A stretch of 17,832 nucleotides of DNA from Clostridia bacterium (GTDB taxonomy: Bacteria > Bacillota_A > Clostridia > Oscillospirales > CAG-272), in the NCBI GenBank assembly GCA_017547395.1, contig JAFYPS010000098.1:1-17832 (forward strand), in the 5' to 3' direction. Both the position numbers and the translations under genes were made by a program. Numbering within the stretch: position 1 is the stretch's first letter; the number at the start of each line of letters is the position of its first letter. Shown here piece after piece: positions 6,936 to 15,196 of the stretch. The notes under the pieces are model-generated. The model was given only the letters and a program-made list of their open reading frames with translations, was not told where the DNA came from and did no database searches.

Positions 6936-7787
6936 ATGAAAAAATTACTTTCAGTACTTTTTGCTGTTATTATCCTTTGCAGTCTTGCGGCTTGTGGCGG
7001 AAATGGTAGCGCAGATGTTACCGCAGATGGCGAAGGCGCAGGTGAAAATTCAGTTGGGAATGTCGAGGAGAATGCTTCAAAAACCGCTCCCGTGCCCGAC
7101 GAGGAATACGTTTTGTATAAGGAAACCGGCACAAAATCTAATATAGTCAGAGATTACGTGTATAACAGCGACGGAAGACTTTCGAAAATCGTGAAGACCG
7201 GCAATAACGGAAGTGTTTCTGAAACCGTATTTGAGTACACCGACCTTGCGGACGGCGGTTACACCGTTTACGAAAAAGGCGAATACACCGACTATATACG
7301 TAAATACGATGCCGAAGGCAGACTGGTTGAAGAAATCGAAGAGCCTGAGGATGATGCCGAAACTACCGTATATACTTACGGTGAAAACGGCGTTGTCGAT
7401 GCAAAGACCTTTGAGGACGGAAGGCTGAGTGACCATTGGGTACGTACCTTTGAGGACGGACTCGTTATGAAAGAGGAGCAGTATCTTTCAAACGGAAACC
7501 TTTTAGGCTATATTGAGTACCACTATGATGAAAACGGCAACGAAACCACCCACAAATTCTACAATTCCGATGGAGAGCAGACTATTGCAAACAGTATATA
7601 TTACTGGATAGAGGAGTACGATTCCTTCGGAAGAATAATCAAAACGCAAAAGCGTGACGTCGCAATCGACGGGCTTTATTTCGAAGAGATTTACGAATAC
7701 GATGAAAACGGCGGAATGTGCAAGGCAACTTCCATGACCGGAGGTTACGTGCGAGAATACAGACCGCTTTCGGAATGTATTAAATAA
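6936..7787 (+). CDS. lipoprotein with YD-like repeats
   Basis: A 283-residue protein starting at the ATG eight bases after AAGGAGA. The type II signal peptide is clear: MKK, a hydrophobic stretch, and lipobox SLAAC with Cys20 as the lipidated residue. A low-complexity Gly/Ala/Glu linker (about 21-48) follows, then a series of short repeats of the form Y-x-x-(D/E/N)-G-R-L (YNSDGRLSKIV, YDAEGRLVEEIE, YDENGNETTH, YDSFGRIIKT, YDENGGMCKA). Such YD-type repeats form beta hairpins in surface and Rhs-like proteins and in many uncharacterised clostridial lipoproteins. It is expected on the outer face of the membrane. No enzymatic motif is seen. It has its own promoter and terminator, so it is a separate unit from the secretion-like block. 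Confidence 0.85.
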   Translation: MKKLLSVLFAVIILCSLAACGGNGSADVTADGEGAGENSVGNVEENASKTAPVPDEEYVLYKETGTKSNIVRDYVYNSDGRLSKIVKTGNNGSVSETVFEYTDLADGGYTVYEKGEYTDYIRKYDAEGRLVEEIEEPEDDAETTVYTYGENGVVDAKTFEDGRLSDHWVRTFEDGLVMKEEQYLSNGNLLGYIEYHYDENGNETTHKFYNSDGEQTIANSIYYWIEEYDSFGRIIKTQKRDVAIDGLYFEEIYEYDENGGMCKATSMTGGYVREYRPLSECIK

Positions 7788-7806
7788 TTTCAGTCAGATA
7801 TTTTAG

Positions 7807-7841
7807 AAAAAGCAGACTTCTTTGCGGAAGTCTGCTTTTTG
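7807..7841 (+). terminator. intrinsic terminator after the lipoprotein gene
   Basis: A perfect 10-base-pair stem (AGCAGACTTC 7811-7820 with GAAGTCTGCT 7827-7836), extendable by four A:T pairs, with a six-base loop and a T run. Confidence 0.85.
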
Positions 7842-7890
7842 TTGCTATATTTTTAGAAAGTTTGTTTTATCAATATTTTGACATTACGGC

Positions 7891-7919
7891 TTGCTTTTTG
7901 TTTGGCGATAAGGTATAAT
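7891..7919 (+). promoter_or_regulatory. promoter of the 661-residue protein gene
   Basis: TTGCTT (7891-7896), 17-base spacer, perfect TATAAT (7914-7919). The predicted leader is about 45 bases and carries TTGGAGGA before the ATG. An upstream TTGACA at 7878 is 30 bases from the -10 box and is unlikely to be the -35 element. Confidence 0.7.
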
Positions 7920-7972
7920 GTTAGGTGTAAAAAATTTCCCACTTGAAGAATTTCTTTTGGAGGACTCTTTAA

Positions 7973-9958
7973 ATGACAGAAATCATTAAAGCAGGCGAGG
8001 GTCACGTTATCGCAGTTGACGGTAAGCCCTATGCCCGCATTCTCGCTTGCGAGGGTGCGACAGATACGTTTGAAAAAATTGAAGACGGCGCATGGAAATG
8101 GCACCGCCATACCGATGCCCCCACCGATCATATGCGTATGGAAATGGTGCTTATCGGTGAGCCGACCTTTACAATGGTTCCCTCTGTAAGCTACAACGGA
8201 AACGGTTGGGGCGACTTTGCAGAGTACGTCGGTGACCGTGCCGAGGACGGAACTCCCTGGTCATGGGCATCCCACCGTGTAACCATCCCCGCATGTACCT
8301 ACAGTGAAAATGCTGAAATCAGCATCGCTCTCATGGCAGAGCCCAACTCTAACTCCGCTTGCTCTCTCTACAAGGTAGACGAGGGTGAAAAGCACGTTCT
8401 TATCTTCCCCGAGGAGGAGCAGCCTAAGACCCTTCAGCGTCACTTCTGGGGCGACCCCTTCCAGGGTACAATGGAGCCCGCAAGCGACTTTGAGGGTATC
8501 ATCCTTGCACTCCCCTCCGACGGCGGCAAGTACCGTTACAAGGGTCTTTTGGACTTTGCATGGCGTTACTACGGCCATGAGATTATGCCTCCGAGAAGTG
8601 CTGAGGAAATCTACCGCCTTGCAATCGCGTACACCCGCTTCCTTTTCGCAAGAGAGAGAGACGGCTTCTGCGGATTCTGCACAGGCTCACAGTGGCACCC
8701 CGATACCAACGCGTATAAGAAGAAGGAGCACCGCTACGAGCTCGGCTGGGTAGGTCAGAATGCTTCTATGGCAAACGCGTTTATCTACGACTATATCACA
8801 AACGGCGACAAGGACAACCTCGACTGGGCACTTGAGGCACACGATGCTTGGATCAAGTACGGTGAAGCAAGAGGCAAGTTCTTAAACGCGAGAAACGAAT
8901 ATCACCACTGGAGAGACCTCCCCTACGAAACCATGAAGCCCGAGGATCTCGACCGTTGGGAATGGGGCGAAGACCAGTACGAGTCCTGCCTCAACAAGAT
9001 CGGTAAGCCTCAGAAGCGTAATGCGGCAGGCAGAATCATTATCAACCACGATGCATGTAACCTCGGTACCGGTGCAGACTGCTACTTCGAAGCATACGAT
9101 ATGCTTAAGGAAGTAGGAATCGACAAGCCCGAGTACCTTAAGGCTGCATTTGACACCGTTGACTTCGCACTTGAGAGCCAGGATGCCGACGGATGCTTTG
9201 CAAAGGCATGGGACGACGACGGAAACGTACTCGCTAAGAAGGGTACTATCGGTTGCTTCCTCATCCTCCCCATTATCAAGGCGTACAAGAGAACTAACGA
9301 TAAGAAGTATTTCGACGCGGCAGTTCGCGCATTCGATTTCTACTATGCAGAGCTCGAGCGTGAGGGCTTTACCACCGCAGGTGCACTCGACACCTACTCT
9401 ATCGACAAGGAATCTTCTTCTCCCCTCCTTCGTATAGCACTTGCTCTTTACGAGGTTACCGGAGACAGAACCTACGTTGAAAAGTCCGAAAAGATCGCAT
9501 GGTATCTCTGCACGTGGATGATGCACTTTACCGTTGATTATCCCGAAGACTGCCTCATTTCCAAGCTCGGATATGACACCTTCGGTTCCACCTCGGTTTC
9601 TACTCCTCACCAGGCACTCGACCAGTATGCTCTCCGTGACGTGCTTTCCTTCCTCAAGCTTTATGAGCTCACCGGATACAAGCAGTGGAGAGAACGTGCA
9701 ATCGCATTCTGGTGCAACGCATGTCAGGGTATCTCCGACGGTACTCTCTTTATCAACAAGCGTCTCCGTCCCGCAGGTGCACAGGACGAGGCTATCTTCC
9801 ACACCCGTTGGGGACGCCACGGCGTTAAGCCCTTCGGTCCTTCTCAGTGGCTTCCCGCATGGCCCTGCGCATTCCGTCTTGAAAACCTTCGTTGGCACAA
9901 GGACTGGAGCGTATTTAACGAGGGTCTTACCACTATCGAAGGCAAGATCAAAAAGTAA
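7973..9958 (+). CDS. large cytosolic protein resembling six-hairpin (alpha/alpha barrel) glycosidases
   Basis: A 661-residue protein with no signal peptide or membrane segment. The first about 200 residues look beta-rich (a possible sandwich domain). From about 210 onward, long amphipathic helices alternate with aromatic, acidic loops (RDGFCGFCTGSQWHP, NHDACNLGTGADCYFEAYD, DESQ-type turns, LDQYALRDVLSFLKLYELTG), as in alpha/alpha barrel glycosidases and lyases. I cannot name a CAZy family, and the catalytic residues are not certain. Codon choice is strikingly biased to C-ending codons (CTC, CCC, TTC, ATC) and CGT, unlike the neighbours, which points to very high expression. It has its own promoter, GGAGG site and terminator. 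Taken with the GH43 gene downstream, an intracellular role in oligosaccharide metabolism is plausible. Confidence 0.8.
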   Translation: MTEIIKAGEGHVIAVDGKPYARILACEGATDTFEKIEDGAWKWHRHTDAPTDHMRMEMVLIGEPTFTMVPSVSYNGNGWGDFAEYVGDRAEDGTPWSWASHRVTIPACTYSENAEISIALMAEPNSNSACSLYKVDEGEKHVLIFPEEEQPKTLQRHFWGDPFQGTMEPASDFEGIILALPSDGGKYRYKGLLDFAWRYYGHEIMPPRSAEEIYRLAIAYTRFLFARERDGFCGFCTGSQWHPDTNAYKKKEHRYELGWVGQNASMANAFIYDYITNGDKDNLDWALEAHDAWIKYGEARGKFLNARNEYHHWRDLPYETMKPEDLDRWEWGEDQYESCLNKIGKPQKRNAAGRIIINHDACNLGTGADCYFEAYDMLKEVGIDKPEYLKAAFDTVDFALESQDADGCFAKAWDDDGNVLAKKGTIGCFLILPIIKAYKRTNDKKYFDAAVRAFDFYYAELEREGFTTAGALDTYSIDKESSSPLLRIALALYEVTGDRTYVEKSEKIAWYLCTWMMHFTVDYPEDCLISKLGYDTFGSTSVSTPHQALDQYALRDVLSFLKLYELTGYKQWRERAIAFWCNACQGISDGTLFINKRLRPAGAQDEAIFHTRWGRHGVKPFGPSQWLPAWPCAFRLENLRWHKDWSVFNEGLTTIEGKIKK

Positions 9959-9961
9959 AAT

Positions 9962-9991
9962 AAAAATTCCGCTCATCCGAGCGGAATTTTT
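9962..9991. terminator. bidirectional terminator between converging genes
   Basis: A 13-base-pair stem (9962-9974 with 9979-9991) with loop ATCC has A and T runs at its two feet, so it can end transcription of the 661-residue protein gene (+) and of the glycosyltransferase fusion (-), whose stop codon adjoins it. Confidence 0.88.
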
Positions 9992-12232
9992 TTATTTTGC
10001 CATTTTTGCGGCTTTTTCGGCGTCTTGCATCGCGAGGGTTTTCAGCTCTTCGATATGCTCACAGGGAATATCACTGCCGAATACCGTAGCAGCCTTTTCG
10101 CTGAGCGCGCCTTTTTCAAGTGCGGAAACTGCAATCGGTTTGTCATATCCAAGGTATGAGAGCATTGCATCAACTTTTTTGTCGTATGAAACTCCGAGCA
10201 GCGGTTTGCCAATTGAAGCTCCGTATATCAGCAGATGCAGGCGCATTGCAATGACGAGAGATGCACGTTTAAGCACGCCGATCATCTCACTTGCCGTAAG
10301 CTCGGGGAGAATATGACCTTTAACCTTTGCTATGTCGTTGACCTTTTTTGAAATCTCGTTGTCGCGGGTTGACTGCATCACGATGTAGAGCGGAATTGCT
10401 CCCGTTTTTTCGGCGATGGCATCAACCTCTTTTGCAAACAGTTTTGCAAAGGTGTCCTCGTCCATACCCTCAACCTCTTCGCTTTTCAGAGTAGAGAAGC
10501 TGCGCAGAGAAACCGCAAAGAATTTTTCACCACGGATTTTCTGCATAATATAGTCAATTCTTTCATCGGTCGCCGCTTTAAGAGTAAATGCCGGGTCAAC
10601 CGTAAGGGAAATGCGGCTTTTATCGAATCCGAGCGAAGAAATATATTCGAGCGATTGCTCCTCGCGGAAGGAGATTGCATCTGCCTTTTCAAGAGTTTTC
10701 ACAACGCTTGCCTCGTATTTTTTACCGAATATCGGACCCACGCCGTTTGCGTAAATGAAAACCTTAAGTCCCATCTTTTTTGCAAGACGGATTATAGACG
10801 TGTAGTAGAAAAGTGAGCGCGAAGAGGTAGTGTTCTGGAGCAGATTTCCACCGCCGCTGATAAGGAGCTTTGCTCCGCGCATTTCGCGTATGATTGAAAG
10901 AACATTGAATCGGCTGATTGCGCGTGCGCCGTATTTCTTTGCACTCTTTTTCGGGTTTTTGCAGAGAATGGTGATCTTTGCACTTGGATCTGCCGCGCGG
11001 ATGTTTTTGATAGTCGATGCCGCAATAGAGTCATCACCCGCATTGTCAAAGCCGTAGTAGCCGCTGATTATTATGTCACTGCGGAGATTTCTCGGGACAA
11101 ATGAAAGACTTTCGTACATTCTCTCGTAATCTCTTGCTGTGCGCGCGGCGGAGAACTCTTCCAGAATAACATCACGGCAATATTTTCCGTAATCGGCGAG
11201 CTTTTCGGAATCGAAAAGCTTGCATACGTCTTCAAAAAGCTTGTCCTCACTCACGTCACCGCAACCGCGGCAGCAGTAGTTGGTTTTGTAGGAGATTTCG
11301 CGCTTTGATTCGTCAAAAATACCGATATAACCTTCATTACCGCATACTATCGTAGGTTTGCCTACGCTCATTGCCTCAAGTGCAGCGCGCGAAGCACCTA
11401 CGAAAATATCACCCGATGCGATAAACTGAGGAGTGTCGGTGCGAAGGCCTGGGGTAAAGATTATTTTTCTGCCGTATTTTTTTTCAAGCATTGCGGCGAT
11501 TTCCTTGACGTCGAGAAGAAGATTTTTCTCGGCAGAGATAACACCGTCACCCACGACAACGATTTCAAGGTCGGGGTACTTTTCGAGAAGTCTTTCGGCC
11601 GTTTTAGCAAGGCAGAGCTGCGCTACACCGCGGCTCTCGTCCATACGGCTGACCGTTACGATACGGTGCTTTGTATCCGAAAGGCCAAACTCGTTTATAA
11701 TTGGAGAAGCGTCGGTATCGGGAGAAAATACGTCTGTGTTGATACCGTTAACGGTGACGAAAATATTGTCCGCGTGCTGAGCGTAATTGTCGATAAGATA
11801 TTGCTTTATGTCCTCACTTACCGACATCTGCATATCACCCCAGTTTGCAAGGCGTTTCCATAAAGGTGTAACCTTAAAAACCCAGTGGGCGGTTGTGACG
11901 AAAGGAAAATGCAGACTTTTTTGCAGAAGACCGCATATAAAGGCTGGGATTCTCGCATGCGCGTGAACGAGGTCAAAGCCCTCTTTTTTTATAATCTTTT
12001 TAAGTCCGAGGTATGAACGTACAACCGAAAAAGGACTTTTGTCCGCAAGCGGAAGCGTAACGTGGCGGACGCCGCCTTTTTCAAGCATTTCGGCGTACTT
12101 GCCACCCGCAGATGCAACGGTAACGTTGTGTCCGTTTTTCATCAGCGCAAGCGCAAGCTCGTATATATGAGTTTCCGCACCGCCAAAGCCCATTTGCATT
12201 GTAGCCATCAGAATATTAAGCTTATTTTCCAT
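9992..12232 (-). CDS. GT4 glycosyltransferase fused to CsaB-like polysaccharide pyruvyl transferase
   Basis: A 746-residue two-domain protein. Residues 1-380 are a GT-B glycosyltransferase of the GT4 type: MGFGGAETHIYELALAL (14-30), VSRMDESRGV, then ASGDIFVGASRAALEAMSVGKP (272-293). The usual first Glu of the EX7E motif is not present, while Glu286 is. Residues 385-746 match polysaccharide pyruvyl transferases of the CsaB type: ISGYYGFDNAGDDSIA (389-404), LLISGGGNLLQNTTS (456-470), ANGVGP (495-500) and a late RLHLLIYGASIGKP block. CsaB-type enzymes add ketal pyruvate to secondary cell-wall polymers that anchor S-layer (SLH) proteins, so this fusion probably adds and modifies a wall sugar in the cytosol. 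A Cys-rich stretch (CCRGCG, 320-325) lies just before the domain junction. GGAGA precedes the ATG. Confidence 0.88.
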   Translation of the reverse strand: MENKLNILMATMQMGFGGAETHIYELALALMKNGHNVTVASAGGKYAEMLEKGGVRHVTLPLADKSPFSVVRSYLGLKKIIKKEGFDLVHAHARIPAFICGLLQKSLHFPFVTTAHWVFKVTPLWKRLANWGDMQMSVSEDIKQYLIDNYAQHADNIFVTVNGINTDVFSPDTDASPIINEFGLSDTKHRIVTVSRMDESRGVAQLCLAKTAERLLEKYPDLEIVVVGDGVISAEKNLLLDVKEIAAMLEKKYGRKIIFTPGLRTDTPQFIASGDIFVGASRAALEAMSVGKPTIVCGNEGYIGIFDESKREISYKTNYCCRGCGDVSEDKLFEDVCKLFDSEKLADYGKYCRDVILEEFSAARTARDYERMYESLSFVPRNLRSDIIISGYYGFDNAGDDSIAASTIKNIRAADPSAKITILCKNPKKSAKKYGARAISRFNVLSIIREMRGAKLLISGGGNLLQNTTSSRSLFYYTSIIRLAKKMGLKVFIYANGVGPIFGKKYEASVVKTLEKADAISFREEQSLEYISSLGFDKSRISLTVDPAFTLKAATDERIDYIMQKIRGEKFFAVSLRSFSTLKSEEVEGMDEDTFAKLFAKEVDAIAEKTGAIPLYIVMQSTRDNEISKKVNDIAKVKGHILPELTASEMIGVLKRASLVIAMRLHLLIYGASIGKPLLGVSYDKKVDAMLSYLGYDKPIAVSALEKGALSEKAATVFGSDIPCEHIEELKTLAMQDAEKAAKMAK

Positions 12233-12256
12233 AATTTCTCCGAAAAAAATATTTAC

Positions 12257-12281
12257 GTTTATATTCTATCAAAATATAAAC
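12257..12281. promoter_or_regulatory. perfect inverted repeat over the minus-strand promoter
   Basis: GTTTATATT (12257-12265) and AATATAAAC (12273-12281) are perfect 9-base arms seven bases apart. They cover the -10 box and most of the spacer of the minus-strand promoter, where a bound dimer would block RNA polymerase. No T run follows, so it is not a terminator. The arms are A/T-rich, so chance is possible. Confidence 0.4.
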
Positions 12282-12291
12282 CTATAATCAA
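12263..12291 (-). promoter_or_regulatory. promoter of the glycosyltransferase-pyruvyl transferase gene
   Basis: Read on the minus strand: TTGATT (12286-12291), 17-base spacer, TAGAAT (12263-12268), about 30 bases before the start codon. It lies back to back with the MATE gene promoter. Confidence 0.65.
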
Positions 12292-12300
12292 GGCTTTTTG

Positions 12301-12329
12301 TTGACACTCATACCTCAAAAATGTATAAT
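12301..12329 (+). promoter_or_regulatory. consensus sigma-A promoter of the MATE-GtrA operon
   Basis: TTGACA (12301-12306), exactly 17 bases, TATAAT (12324-12329): a perfect consensus promoter 32 bases before the MATE start codon. Confidence 0.88.
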
Positions 12330-12361
12330 ATCTTCATAAGTATACTATATCAGAGGATATT

Positions 12362-13738
12362 ATGCTGACAAGACATGTGAGTATAGAAAAAGGCGACCTG
12401 CGTGATATGACGACGGGAAACCCGTATAAAAAAATACTGTATTTTGCATTACCTGTATTTTTAAGTCAGGTATTTCAGCAGTTATATAACACCGCCGACA
12501 CTTTTTTGGTAGGCAAATTTTTAGGTACGGAGGCTCTTGCCGCGGTAAGCTCGTCGGGAAATCTTATTTTCCTGATGATAAGCTTTTTCGAGGGGATTTC
12601 ACTTGGCGCGGGTATAGTTATAGCGAGGTATTTCGGTGCGGGAAATCACGAAAGAGTGGGAAAGGCGATTCATACCGACCTTGCTCTCGGTCTCTCGTGC
12701 GGAGCAATTCTAACGGTAGTCGGAGTTATATTTACTCCTACTTTTCTTGCCTGGATGAACACAGACCCTGAGGTTTTGCCTATGGCGGTCGAATATTTCA
12801 GGTACTATTTTTTTGGTGCGCTTGCAATGGTAATGTACAACGTCTGCCGCGGAATAATGAATGCGCTCGGCGACAGCCGTCGCCCGCTTTACTACCTTAT
12901 TTTTTCATCGCTTCTCAACGTTGTGCTTGACACTGTTTTTCTCGGGATTTTCCGCTTCGGAGTCTGGTCGGCGGCGATTGCAACGGTTATTTCACAGCTG
13001 GCAAGCGTTGTTTTGTGCTTAAGACATCTTGCCGGAAAGAAATTTGACTTTCGTATTGAGTTTGGAAAAATCCGTTTTCATCTTGACATCCTGCGCGAGA
13101 TTGTACGCTATGGAATTCCGTCGGGTGTGCAGAATTCGGTAATCGGATTTGCAAATGTAATTTTACAGTCGCAGGTCAACTCCTTCGGCAAGCTTGCGAT
13201 GGCGGCTTTCGGTACACAGGCAAAGATAGAGGGCTTTGCGTTTATGCCTATTACGGGATTTAATATGGCACTGACAACCTTTATCGGTCAGAATCTCGGT
13301 GCAAAGGAATACGAGAGGGCAAAGAAGGGCGCGCGGTTCGGAATACTTGCAGCGGTTATTCTTGCGGAGATTATAGGCGTAATCTACTTTATTTTCGCTC
13401 CCGACATAATCGGACTCTTTGACAATACCGAGGGAGTTATAGCACTCGGCGCACAGCACGCGCGTACACTTGCACCTTTCTATTGCCTTTTAGCCTTTTC
13501 ACATTCGGTTGCGGCGGTTTGCCGCGGCGCGGGAAAGGCGTTTGTTCCCATGACCGTAATGCTTTCCGTATGGTGCGTTCTGCGACTTATATACGTGCTT
13601 TCGGTAATGAGATTTATAGGAGAAATCGGATACATATATCTTGCATATCCCATAACCTGGACGATAAGTTCGATAATATATTTTATATACTATCATTTCT
13701 CGGATTGGGTACACGGCTTTGAAAAACAAAGAGTATAA
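12362..13738 (+). CDS. MATE family multidrug/organic-cation exporter
   Basis: A 458-residue integral membrane protein of normal MATE length with about 12 hydrophobic segments. Its N-terminal signature (TTGNPYKKILYFALPVFLSQVFQQLYNTADTF, given here in part) and the AVSSSGNLIF stretch are typical of the NorM/DinF-like clostridial branch. The second half repeats the pattern (RYGIPSGVQNSVIGFANV, FMPITGFNMALTTFIGQNLG). MATE proteins extrude drugs or metabolites using a sodium or proton gradient. The ATG at 12362 follows AGAGGA with a short four-base gap. It is the first gene of a two-gene operon with gtrA-like 13750, driven by a consensus promoter. The substrate cannot be told from sequence. Confidence 0.93.
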   Translation: MLTRHVSIEKGDLRDMTTGNPYKKILYFALPVFLSQVFQQLYNTADTFLVGKFLGTEALAAVSSSGNLIFLMISFFEGISLGAGIVIARYFGAGNHERVGKAIHTDLALGLSCGAILTVVGVIFTPTFLAWMNTDPEVLPMAVEYFRYYFFGALAMVMYNVCRGIMNALGDSRRPLYYLIFSSLLNVVLDTVFLGIFRFGVWSAAIATVISQLASVVLCLRHLAGKKFDFRIEFGKIRFHLDILREIVRYGIPSGVQNSVIGFANVILQSQVNSFGKLAMAAFGTQAKIEGFAFMPITGFNMALTTFIGQNLGAKEYERAKKGARFGILAAVILAEIIGVIYFIFAPDIIGLFDNTEGVIALGAQHARTLAPFYCLLAFSHSVAAVCRGAGKAFVPMTVMLSVWCVLRLIYVLSVMRFIGEIGYIYLAYPITWTISSIIYFIYYHFSDWVHGFEKQRV

Positions 13739-13749
13739 GGAGTATTGCT

Positions 13750-14142
13750 ATGAAAAAATCCATATGGCAGGCTGTTAAATTTACTGTCTTTTCTGCCTCT
13801 GCAGGCATTATTCAGGCGGGTTCCTTTACACTTATGGACACACTTCTTTTTGAACAGTACTGGATAGCGTACCTCGTTTCATTACTTTTGTCCATCGTCT
13901 GGAATTTTACGCTTAACCGTCGGTTTACTTTCAAGGCGGCGGTAAACGTTCCGGTTGCAATGCTCAAGGTGCTTTTGTTCTACCTGGTTTTCACACCGCT
14001 CTCTACCTGGATTGGAAATTCGGCAACCGTTGCGGGCGTAAACAAGTATATAGTTCTTGCGGTAACGATGCTTTCAAACCTTGTGCTTGAATTCTTGTTC
14101 TGCAAATTTGTTGTTTACAAAGATAAGGAAGATACTATTTAA
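13750..14142 (+). CDS. GtrA-like membrane protein
   Basis: A 130-residue protein with four hydrophobic segments (about 8-28, 33-52, 66-88, 96-116) and the GtrA landmarks: an N-terminal KFTVFSASAGIIQ, then WNFTLNRRFTF (45-55) after the second helix, and a C-terminal KFVVYK. GtrA-family proteins are thought to flip or support transfer of polyprenyl-linked sugars for wall or surface glycosylation. An AAGGAG site overlaps the end of the MATE gene, and the ATG is 11 bases after that stop, so the two are co-transcribed. The opposite-strand neighbour two genes left is a wall glycosyltransferase fusion, which fits an envelope role. Confidence 0.88.
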   Translation: MKKSIWQAVKFTVFSASAGIIQAGSFTLMDTLLFEQYWIAYLVSLLLSIVWNFTLNRRFTFKAAVNVPVAMLKVLLFYLVFTPLSTWIGNSATVAGVNKYIVLAVTMLSNLVLEFLFCKFVVYKDKEDTI

Positions 14143-14178
14143 AAAAGCAAGCGACTCATACGAGTCGCTTGCTTTTTT
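14141..14178. terminator. bidirectional terminator, GtrA gene versus P-loop protein gene
   Basis: A 17-base-pair stem (14141-14157 with 14162-14178), loop ATAC, with A6 and T6 at the feet. It overlaps the stop codons of both converging genes. Confidence 0.9.
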
Positions 14179-15145
14179 AAACGTTCAGTTCCGCTAAAAG
14201 CTTTTCGCACTCCGCGTTAACTCTTGTATAGTCAACGTAAGGGCGATATATTTCTTCTATTTTGTTATGTGCATTTCTTGCATCTGTCAGTGCTTCCGCC
14301 GCCAATCCGGCAAGTCGCGCGGATTCTTTTGAAAAGCAGTAAACGTATGGTGGCAGAGAGGCATCGGGTGCTTCGTCTTTCTTTACAATAATTGAAAAAT
14401 CATCGCCCGCTACTGCGCGTATCGAGGTTGGCAGGACAAAGTCAAATCCGAGAGTTACAGACTTTCCGCAAAGCATTTCCGATGCTGAAAAAAGCATTGC
14501 CTCGCCTACTGTTCCGGATAAGTATACGGTGTTTTCACCCGAAAAACTTTCTGAAAAGTCTACTATGCCGTCGGGAGTTGCGCTTGAAATGAAAAGCTCG
14601 CGTGCGCGCCCGTCCTTGGCGCTTTTTATGACGTTCGACAGAAAAGAACGTGTTTTTTCAAGGTCAAGCGTTTCGACAACCGCCTCCAGCGTGTGTTCTT
14701 TTAAGATACGTGCCGCACCGAGAAGGGCATACGCTTTTTTATAGCACTTTCTGTTTTCGGAAAAAAGAGTGTCAAGCTCGGCTCGCCGCTTTGCAAATTC
14801 ACTTTTGTTTTTGAAGTGGCCAAGGTCGATTACCTCGTCGCATATTCCGGGTACCGCGGGGTCAATGCAGTGCGGTGATGTTCCGTCGAGAATTACGGTT
14901 CTTATATTTGGAATTCTTATCGCGTCAAGGCTTTTGGGGTCGCTCGCACAGCGAAATTCCTCAACGCTCATATTCTTTTTTCGGGCGCGTTCTGCTACCG
15001 TTTTCATAAGGGTGTTTTTTCCGACGCCCGGCCCGCCTTTTAAAACGTACGTGTAATGTGTTTTTTCATCAGGCGGAACAATTCCGCAGAATTTTGATAC
15101 AAATCCGCAGCCGGTGTTAGCACCCGGAAAATAAATCTTCGACAT
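14177..15145 (-). CDS. PRK06851-like P-loop NTPase of unknown function
   Basis: A 322-residue cytosolic protein. The chosen ATG (15145) has GGAGG five bases upstream; an in-frame TTG four codons earlier lies within that site and is rejected. It matches a conserved clostridial ATPase family known as PRK06851 by its pattern: KGGPGVGKNTLMK (36-48), EEFRCASDPKSLDAIRIP, TVILDGTSPHCIDP and EVIDLGHF. The Walker A ends in GKNT rather than GKST, so the Mg-coordinating Ser/Thr is shifted or replaced. Family members are typically somewhat longer, with a second P-loop-like half; the second half here has no obvious Walker A. The function is unknown. It is transcribed with, or just after, the ClC gene, or from a weak promoter in the 71-base gap. 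Confidence 0.82.
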   Translation of the reverse strand: MSKIYFPGANTGCGFVSKFCGIVPPDEKTHYTYVLKGGPGVGKNTLMKTVAERARKKNMSVEEFRCASDPKSLDAIRIPNIRTVILDGTSPHCIDPAVPGICDEVIDLGHFKNKSEFAKRRAELDTLFSENRKCYKKAYALLGAARILKEHTLEAVVETLDLEKTRSFLSNVIKSAKDGRARELFISSATPDGIVDFSESFSGENTVYLSGTVGEAMLFSASEMLCGKSVTLGFDFVLPTSIRAVAGDDFSIIVKKDEAPDASLPPYVYCFSKESARLAGLAAEALTDARNAHNKIEEIYRPYVDYTRVNAECEKLLAELNV

Positions 15146-15196
15146 ATCTGCCTCCAAAGAATTTTGTCTGTAACAGTATATGCAGTAAAAACAAAG

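Noticed and set aside
7842..7890. Possible riboswitch or attenuator before the 661-residue gene
   Set aside because: The region is A/T-rich, lies upstream of the promoter and shows no stable hairpin; the leader after the promoter is only about 45 bases.
7878..7919. TTGACA (7878) paired with TATAAT (7914)
   Set aside because: The 30-base spacing is too long for a sigma-A promoter; TTGCTT at 7891 with 17 bases fits better.
8882..9976. Long open frame (364 codons) on the minus strand
   Set aside because: It is antisense to the 661-residue gene. The strong C-ending codon bias of the plus strand removes stop codons from this frame, the protein has no recognisable motif, and it overlaps the terminator hairpin.
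9534..10316. Plus-strand open frame of 260 codons
   Set aside because: It is out of frame with the 661-residue gene and then antisense to the glycosyltransferase fusion; it crosses a terminator and is rich in Ser and Pro, as shadow frames are.
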